DNA from: CAKSIW01 sp045576435
GTDB lineage: Bacteria > Bacillota > Clostridia > Monoglobales > Monoglobaceae
Direction of reading: 5' to 3'
NCBI GenBank assembly: GCA_045576435.1
Contig: JAZNGL010000027.1
Location: forward strand, 1 to 20,482
Length of the DNA: 20,482 bases
Shown: positions 15,042 to 20,482 of the stretch, in pieces
Layout: each line of letters begins with the position of its first letter
Numbering within the stretch: the stretch's first letter is position 1
Translations under genes and position numbers: made by a program
Notes under the pieces: model-generated
What the model was told of the DNA's origin: nothing
Database searches by the model: none
What the model saw: the letters and a program-made list of their open reading frames with translations, nothing else

Positions 15042-17006
15042 ATGGATTTTCAAGTTGTTTCCAGATATAAACCCTCGGGCGACCAACCTGAAGCAATAGG
15101 TAGGTTAACCGAGGGCGTTTTGCATGGGAACAAATTTCAGACGCTCCTTGGGGTTACAGGAAGTGGTAAAACCTTCACAATTTCAAACGTTATTGCAAAT
15201 GTGAAGAAACCTACGTTGGTCTTAGCTCATAATAAGACTCTGGCGGCACAGCTATATAGTGAGTTTAAAGAAATTTTTCCGAATAATGCGGTTGAATATT
15301 TTGTTAGTTACTATGATTATTATCAACCAGAAGCCTATATTCCTCATTCAGATACGTATATTGAGAAAGATGCACAAACGAATGAGGAAATAGACAAGTT
15401 GCGGCATTCTGCAACAGCAGCTTTGTTTGAACGAAAGGATGTTATTATTGTTGCAAGTGTTTCTTGCATTTATGGTCTTGGAGACCCGATAGATTATAAT
15501 AATATGGTTGTATCCTTGAGAACCGGAATGACTAAAGACCGTGATGAAGTTATTAAAAAGCTGATAGAGATACAATATGAAAGAAATGACATGAATTTTG
15601 TCCGAAATAAGTTCCGTGTTAGGGGCGATGTTATTGATGTTTTTCCGTCATATTCGAGTGGGAATGCAATACGAATAGAATTTTTTGGCGACGAGGTTGA
15701 ACGTATAGCTGATATAAGCACGGTGACGGGTGAAATTCTAGGAATCCGCAAACATTGTGCAATATATCCGGCATCACATTATGTGGCAAGCAAGGAAAAA
15801 ATGGAGAAGGCAATTTCAAAAATTGAGGCGGAGCTTGAACTGTGTGTTGAGGAATTCAAAGCGAAAGACTGTTTGATTGAAGCACAACGAATTAAAGAGA
15901 GAACAAAATATGATATCGAAATGATGAGGGAGACAGGTTTTTGTCAAGGCATTGAAAATTATTCAAGACATATTAGCGGAAGAGAAGAGGGAAGCCCTCC
16001 GTTTACGCTCCTGGATTATTTTCCTGATGATTTTTTGCTTGTTGTTGATGAATCGCATGTTACAATTCCTCAGGTGAGAGCAATGTTTGCGGGAGACAGA
16101 GCGAGAAAAACAAATCTTGTTGAATATGGATTCCGTTTACCGTCTGCTTTTGATAATAGACCCCTTGATTTTGATGAGTTTTATAACCGTATTAATCAGG
16201 CAATTTTTGTGAGTGCGACACCGGGAGATATGGAACGAGAACAGTCATCGCAGATTGTGGAACAGGTAATAAGACCAACGGGGTTGCTTGACCCTGTTGT
16301 TGAAGTGCGCCCGATTGAGGGGCAGGTTGATGATTTATATGCTGAAATTCAAAAACGAGTAAGCAAGAAAGAGCGTGTTCTTATTACAACTTTGACTAAA
16401 AAAATGGCTGAGAGATTAACAGAATATTTTGAAGAAATGGGAGTTAAAGTGAGATATCTTCACTCAGAGGTTGAAACAATTGAAAGAATGGAGATAATAA
16501 GAGATTTGCGACTTGGCGTGTTTGACGTTTTGGTTGGAATAAATCTTTTAAGAGAAGGTCTTGATATACCGGAAGTTTCGCTTGTTGCAATTCTTGATGC
16601 AGATAAGGAAGGCTTTTTGCGATCAGAAACTTCATTAATACAAACAATTGGCCGTGCTGCAAGAAATGCCGACGGAACGGTTATAATGTACGCAGATGTC
16701 ATTACCGGCTCTATGAAAAGAGCGATAGATGAAACAGAACGCAGACGAACAATTCAGGCTGAATATAACAAGAAAAACGGAATAACGCCTAAAACTATTA
16801 AGAAAGATGTTTATGATATAATTGAGGCAACAACCGAGGCAACTCAGCCTGCCAATAAGACAAAAACGTTAAGCGAATATGAAATAAAAGAGAGAACTAT
16901 CGCGGAATTAACAGTTGAAATGAAAAAAGCAGCAGAGCTTTTGCAATTTGAGCTTGCGGCAAAATTGAGGGATGAAATCAGCAGATTGAGAGGTGATGCA
17001 GAGTGA
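15042..17006 (+). CDS. uvrB: Excinuclease ABC subunit UvrB
   Basis: UvrB is the helicase-like damage-verification subunit of nucleotide-excision repair. It is loaded on DNA by UvrA and then recruits the nuclease UvrC. The 654-aa protein shows Walker A GVTGSGKT (37-44), the strand-separating beta-hairpin YYDYYQPEAYIP (about 91-102), the DESH box in VVDESHVTIPQ, ISVSATPGDME-type motif (FVSATPGDME), motif VI QTIGRAARN, and a C-terminal UVR domain binding UvrC (about 610-650). An AGAGGGG site precedes the start, 25 nt after radC. No GAAC-N4-GTTC LexA-type box was noticed in that short gap. Its TGA overlaps the GTG start of uvrA. Confidence 0.98.
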   Translation: MDFQVVSRYKPSGDQPEAIGRLTEGVLHGNKFQTLLGVTGSGKTFTISNVIANVKKPTLVLAHNKTLAAQLYSEFKEIFPNNAVEYFVSYYDYYQPEAYIPHSDTYIEKDAQTNEEIDKLRHSATAALFERKDVIIVASVSCIYGLGDPIDYNNMVVSLRTGMTKDRDEVIKKLIEIQYERNDMNFVRNKFRVRGDVIDVFPSYSSGNAIRIEFFGDEVERIADISTVTGEILGIRKHCAIYPASHYVASKEKMEKAISKIEAELELCVEEFKAKDCLIEAQRIKERTKYDIEMMRETGFCQGIENYSRHISGREEGSPPFTLLDYFPDDFLLVVDESHVTIPQVRAMFAGDRARKTNLVEYGFRLPSAFDNRPLDFDEFYNRINQAIFVSATPGDMEREQSSQIVEQVIRPTGLLDPVVEVRPIEGQVDDLYAEIQKRVSKKERVLITTLTKKMAERLTEYFEEMGVKVRYLHSEVETIERMEIIRDLRLGVFDVLVGINLLREGLDIPEVSLVAILDADKEGFLRSETSLIQTIGRAARNADGTVIMYADVITGSMKRAIDETERRRTIQAEYNKKNGITPKTIKKDVYDIIEATTEATQPANKTKTLSEYEIKERTIAELTVEMKKAAELLQFELAAKLRDEISRLRGDAE

Positions 17007-19834
17007 ATAAATATATAGATATCAGAGGTGCAAAAGAGAATAATTTAAAAAACATAGATGTTAAAATTCCAAGGGATAAGATGGTTGTTTTGACAGGGTT
17101 GAGCGGCTCAGGAAAATCATCTCTTGCATTTGAAACTATTTATGCTGAAGGTCAGAGAAGATATATGGAATCACTCTCGGCATATGCAAGACAGTTTTTG
17201 GGACAAATGGAAAAACCAAATGTTGAAGCAATAGAAGGTCTGTCACCGGCAATATCGATAGACCAGAAGACCACAAGCAAAAACCCGAGGTCAACAGTTG
17301 GAACTGTTACAGAAATATATGATTATTTAAGACTTCTTTTTGCAAATATCGGCGTTCCGCATTGTCCTAAGTGTGGAAAGGAAATTAAGTCGCAGACCAT
17401 TGACCAGATTATTGATGCGGTGCTTGAACTTCCTGAAAAAACTAAAATTCAGGTGCTTGCCCCCGTTGTGAGAGGCCGAAAAGGCGAATATACAAAAGTT
17501 TTCGAGAAAGCCGCAAAGGATGGCTTTGTTCGTGTTCGTGTTGATGGCGAACAGTATGACCCAAATACTGACGAAATTACTATGGACAAGCAAAAAAAGC
17601 ATAATATTGAAATAGTTGTAGACAGGTTGGTTGTAAGGGAAGGAATCGAAAAAAGGTTAACAGACTCAATTGAAACAGCTCTAAAAATGGCAAAGGGAAT
17701 TGTCGTTATCCAACTTTCAGACGAAAATCGGGAATTGATTTTTAGCCAGAATTATGCATGTGACGATTGCGGAATCAATATTGAAGAATTGACGCCAAGA
17801 ATGTTTTCATTCAACACCCCATATGGAGCATGTCCTCATTGTATGGGGTTGGGAAGCATAGATGTCATAGATCCGGATTTAGTTATTCCGGATAAAACAA
17901 AGAGCCTTAAAGAAGGAGCAATAAATTGTAGCGGATGGAGTGGAACCGACGAAAATAGTATTTCCGCGATGTATTATAATGGACTTGCGGAGCATTATGG
18001 TTTTAGCGTTGATACGCCGGTTAAGGATTTGCCGGAGGAAATATTAAACGTAATACTTTATGGAACCGGCACGGAAAAAATCAAACTAGAATATGACAGG
18101 AAGTATGCAAAGGGCGTTCAATATTCAAGGTTTGAGGGGGTTATAAATAATCTTGAAAGACGATATAATGATACAAAATCAGACTGGGCAAGACGTGAAA
18201 TTGATGAGTTGATGTATAATATACCATGTCCTGAATGTAAAGGAACAAGACTCAGGAAGGAAAGCATGGCGGTAACGGTTAAGGATTTTAATATAGATTC
18301 AATAACCAGACTTTCTGTGGTGGAGACTCTTAAGTTATTTGAAAACATGGAGCTTACTGAAAGAGAAAAAATAGTTGGGAAACAAATATTAAAAGAAATC
18401 AAGGAACGGCTAAATTTTTTAGTAAGTGTTGGATTGGAATATTTAACTCTTAATCGTTCAAGCGGAACTCTTTCCGGTGGTGAAGCTCAACGAATAAGAT
18501 TGGCAAGTCAGATTGGTTCAGGATTAATGGGAGTTCTTTATATTCTTGATGAGCCAAGCATAGGACTCCACCAAAGAGATAACCAAAAACTGATTGAGAT
18601 GCTAAAAAAACTCAGGGATTTGGGAAACACTCTTATTGTTGTTGAGCACGATGAGGACACAATGTATGCGGCAGACCATATAATTGACATAGGACCCGGA
18701 GCGGGTATTCATGGCGGATATGTAATTGCAGAAGGTACAGTTGATGATATAAAAAAGTGTGAGAAATCGGAGACGGGATTATATTTAAGCGGCAAAAAGA
18801 AAATACCGGTACCGACAGAGCGACGCAAAGGAAATGGTAAATTCCTTAGTGTTGTTGGGGTGGCACAGAACAATCTTAAAAATGTTGGAATTAAAATTCC
18901 GCTTGGCACTTTAACATGTGTGACGGGCGTTTCAGGTAGTGGAAAAAGCTCACTTATAAATGAGGTAATTTATAAGGTTTTGGCAAACGAACTTAATCAT
19001 GCCAAACAAAAACCGGGAAAATATCGTCGCATAAGCGGTCTTGAAAATCTTGACAAGGTTATAGATATTGACCAATCACCTATAGGAAGAACACCAAGGT
19101 CGAATCCTGCAACTTATACGGGACTTTTTGGAGACATAAGAAACTTGTTTGCATCTACACCTGATGCTAAAATGAGAGGTTATAGTGCAAGTCGCTTCAG
19201 TTTTAATGTTAAAGGCGGCAGATGTGAAGCGTGCTCCGGAGATGGAATAATAAAGATTGAAATGCATTTTTTGCCCGATGTATACATGCCGTGTGAGATT
19301 TGCGGCGGAAAAAGATATAATCGCGAAACTCTGGAAGTGAAATATAAGGGCAAAAATATATTTGATGTTCTGGATATGACGGTTGAAGAGGGGCTTAGCT
19401 TTTTTGAGAACATACCCAAAATTGCAAACAAGCTTAAAACAATATACGATGTTGGTCTTGGTTATATTAAAATAGGTCAATCATCAACAACGCTTTCGGG
19501 CGGTGAAGCACAACGTGTTAAGCTTGCGACTGAGCTCAGCAAACGGAGCACGGGTAAAACGATTTATATTTTGGATGAACCAACAACCGGTCTTCACATG
19601 GCGGATGTTCATAAATTGATTGAGGTGTTACAAAAGTTAGTTGATTCGGGCAATACGGTTGTCGTGATTGAACATAATCTCGATGTAATTAAAACGGCAG
19701 ATTATATTATTGACCTGGGACCCGAGGGCGGCAACAAGGGCGGTGAAATTGTTGCTTGCGGAACTCCTGAACAGATTGCTAAAAATGAAAAATCATATAC
19801 GGGACAATATTTGAAAAATGTATTGAAAAAATAA
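17003..19834 (+). CDS. uvrA: Excinuclease ABC subunit UvrA
   Basis: UvrA is the ABC-type ATPase that finds bulky DNA lesions and hands them to UvrB. The 943-aa length matches the family. It has two ABC modules: Walker A motifs GLSGSGKS (32-39) and GVSGSGKS (642-649), signatures LSGGEAQRI and LSGGEAQRV, and Walker B LYILDEP and IYILDEP. Zinc modules are visible as CDDC...CPHC in the first half and CEAC...CEIC in the second, plus an extra CPEC. The damage-binding insertion lies in the first module. Translation starts with GTG at 17003, inside the last codons of uvrB (GTGA overlap), with GAGGTG just upstream. A strong hairpin directly after the stop ends the operon. Confidence 0.98.
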   Translation: MNKYIDIRGAKENNLKNIDVKIPRDKMVVLTGLSGSGKSSLAFETIYAEGQRRYMESLSAYARQFLGQMEKPNVEAIEGLSPAISIDQKTTSKNPRSTVGTVTEIYDYLRLLFANIGVPHCPKCGKEIKSQTIDQIIDAVLELPEKTKIQVLAPVVRGRKGEYTKVFEKAAKDGFVRVRVDGEQYDPNTDEITMDKQKKHNIEIVVDRLVVREGIEKRLTDSIETALKMAKGIVVIQLSDENRELIFSQNYACDDCGINIEELTPRMFSFNTPYGACPHCMGLGSIDVIDPDLVIPDKTKSLKEGAINCSGWSGTDENSISAMYYNGLAEHYGFSVDTPVKDLPEEILNVILYGTGTEKIKLEYDRKYAKGVQYSRFEGVINNLERRYNDTKSDWARREIDELMYNIPCPECKGTRLRKESMAVTVKDFNIDSITRLSVVETLKLFENMELTEREKIVGKQILKEIKERLNFLVSVGLEYLTLNRSSGTLSGGEAQRIRLASQIGSGLMGVLYILDEPSIGLHQRDNQKLIEMLKKLRDLGNTLIVVEHDEDTMYAADHIIDIGPGAGIHGGYVIAEGTVDDIKKCEKSETGLYLSGKKKIPVPTERRKGNGKFLSVVGVAQNNLKNVGIKIPLGTLTCVTGVSGSGKSSLINEVIYKVLANELNHAKQKPGKYRRISGLENLDKVIDIDQSPIGRTPRSNPATYTGLFGDIRNLFASTPDAKMRGYSASRFSFNVKGGRCEACSGDGIIKIEMHFLPDVYMPCEICGGKRYNRETLEVKYKGKNIFDVLDMTVEEGLSFFENIPKIANKLKTIYDVGLGYIKIGQSSTTLSGGEAQRVKLATELSKRSTGKTIYILDEPTTGLHMADVHKLIEVLQKLVDSGNTVVVIEHNLDVIKTADYIIDLGPEGGNKGGEIVACGTPEQIAKNEKSYTGQYLKNVLKK

Positions 19835-19869
19835 ATAAGAGCTGTAGCGGTTTGCTACAGCTCTTATTT
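19833..19869. terminator. Strong bidirectional terminator between uvrA and the AbrB gene
   Basis: A perfect 16-bp stem, AAATAAGAGCTGTAGC with GCTACAGCTCTTATTT, closes a 5-nt loop (GGTTT). The A- and T-rich flanks give a U-rich tail in either direction (TTATTTG on plus, TTATTTA on minus). It begins at the uvrA stop and ends 6 nt before the stop of the convergent AbrB-like gene, so it should end both transcripts. Confidence 0.93.
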
Positions 19870-19875
19870 GTTATA

Positions 19876-20286
19876 TTATTTGATTAATTCTAACAGATTT
19901 TTAACACATTGCTTACAAACACGTTTGTCTTTATAAGAAATGTTATTGGAAGCTTCTTTACAAAAAACGCAAGAGTGCATATATTTGCAAAGAACAATGT
20001 TTAATCCATCAATAAATATTTCTAATGAATCATTATTGGTTATTCCAAGGGTCCGACAAATTTCCTTTGGGATAACAATTCTGCCGAGATCATCGAGATG
20101 CCTTGTTAATCCAATATATTCATTCGTGTTTTTATCTTTGCAAACGGACAAAACTATCAGATTGTCTTGACTGACAGATATCTCAAGCAGGTCCTTAGGT
20201 TTTATGTCGAGCATTTTTCGCAATTCTTTGGGAATAACTATTCGGTCAAGAACATCAACGTGTCTAACAATACCTGTTGATTTCAT
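19876..20286 (-). CDS. Tandem AbrB-domain transcription factor with four-Cys tail
   Basis: A 136-aa protein with two AbrB/SpoVT-type swapped-hairpin DNA-binding domains in one chain: about 5-48 (IVRHVDVLDRIVIPKELRKM) and 57-101 (LTRHLDDLGRIVIPKEICRT). A C-terminal C-x2-C...C-x2-C module (C106, C109, C124, C127) follows, as seen in small clostridial AbrB-like proteins. Ordinary AbrB proteins have one such domain and dimerise, so this one could form a pseudo-dimer within a single chain. In the first copy, D14 replaces the nearly invariant Gly of the LGRI turn that the second copy keeps (G68). AbrB-type regulators control transition-state and sporulation genes, but the target here is unknown. 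An AGGGGTG site precedes the ATG. It converges with uvrA. Confidence 0.88.
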   Translation of the reverse strand: MKSTGIVRHVDVLDRIVIPKELRKMLDIKPKDLLEISVSQDNLIVLSVCKDKNTNEYIGLTRHLDDLGRIVIPKEICRTLGITNNDSLEIFIDGLNIVLCKYMHSCVFCKEASNNISYKDKRVCKQCVKNLLELIK

Positions 20287-20316
20287 ATTAACACCCCTAT
20301 TTCTAATTATGAAATA

Positions 20317-20345
20317 ATAGTAGCATATTTGTAAAAAAAAGTCAA
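20317..20345 (-). promoter_or_regulatory. Candidate sigma-A promoter for the AbrB-like gene
   Basis: On the minus strand TTGACT (-35, 20340-20345), a 17-nt spacer and TACTAT (-10, 20317-20322) precede the ATG at 20286. The -35 matches five of six consensus bases and the -10 four of six. Transcription would start near 20310. The end of an IS element lies about 32 bp further upstream, so the promoter itself looks untouched. Confidence 0.6.
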
Positions 20346-20377
20346 CATATAAAAAACAAAGCCGATTTAAATTGAAG

Positions 20378-20482
20378 TGAACCCAAAAGTTTAGACAAAA
20401 TTTAATATTAACTTGCTAAGGAGTGAGTTCTGTATTGCACAGGACTCATTCCTCTTAGTTTTAATGAAATTCTTTCGTTATT
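20378..20482 (-). mobile_element. IS3-family insertion sequence, 3' end (partial)
   Basis: The end of the element is a terminal inverted repeat beginning near 20378 with TGAACCCAAAAGTTTAGACA, similar in form to ends of the IS150 group of IS3 elements. Inside it, 11 nt in, is the stop of a transposase gene read on the minus strand. The element runs off the right edge, so its other end, its length and any target duplication cannot be seen. It points its transposase transcript toward the AbrB-like gene. Confidence 0.75.
20408..20482 (-). CDS. IS3-family transposase C-terminus (partial)
   Basis: The last 24 codons and stop of a transposase enter from the right edge. They read NNERISLKLRGMSPVQYRTH and then SLAS. 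The pattern N-E-R-x-x-x-K-L-x-G-x-S-P-x-x-Y-R is the usual tail of the IS3-family OrfB transposase (rve integrase domain), just after the last catalytic Glu region. The catalytic residues themselves lie outside the window, so nothing can be said about activity. Confidence 0.82.
   Translation of the reverse strand, partial: NNERISLKLRGMSPVQYRTHSLAS

Noticed and set aside
19076..19480. Minus-strand open frame of 134 codons within uvrA
   Set aside because: It is the shadow of the highly conserved second ABC module of UvrA and shows no start signal or protein family resemblance.

Overview
The window looks like chromosome from an AT-rich, endospore-forming member of the Firmicutes, most likely class Clostridia. 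Three things point there: spoVAC and spoVAD spore genes, the Gram-positive division set sepF/ylmH/divIVA, and the order miaB - ric-type regulator - mutS - mutL - miaA typical of this phylum. MutL carries the endonuclease motif of lineages that lack MutH. No RNA genes, CRISPR array or complete mobile element were seen.

Left edge (1-1400, minus strand): spoVAC is intact and is followed by a spoVAD that ends after 215 codons, where the family normally runs to about 338. The SpoVAD likeness stops abruptly at about position 282. Beyond it lie a short palindrome, unrelated DNA, a terminator-like hairpin and the first codons of another minus-strand gene. The missing SpoVAD C-terminus is not in the window, so this may be the boundary of an inserted element. 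A sigma-G-like promoter precedes spoVAC.

Centre (1480-19870, plus strand): a tightly packed run of 15 genes. A good sigma-A promoter (TTGCAA-N17-TATAAT) drives miaB, the ric-like gene, mutS, mutL and miaA (tRNA-A37 modification and mismatch repair). A second good promoter (TTTACA-N17-TATAAT), inside the 3' end of miaA, probably starts the next block: an HlyD-like membrane adaptor, yggS, sepF, ylmH, divIVA, lspA, rluD, radC, uvrB and uvrA. That block covers envelope and division, PLP homeostasis, lipoprotein maturation, rRNA modification and nucleotide-excision repair. Many junctions overlap or abut, so translational coupling is likely. A perfect 16-bp hairpin after uvrA closes the run in both directions.

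Right edge (19870-20482, minus strand): a small transcription factor made of two AbrB domains in one chain with a four-cysteine tail, with its own promoter. Just upstream of it lies the end of an IS3-family insertion sequence (terminal repeat plus the last 24 codons of its transposase), running off the window.

Most of the window is conserved housekeeping DNA. The unusual parts are the interrupted spoVAD, the tandem AbrB protein beside the IS end, and a few start-site and leader details.
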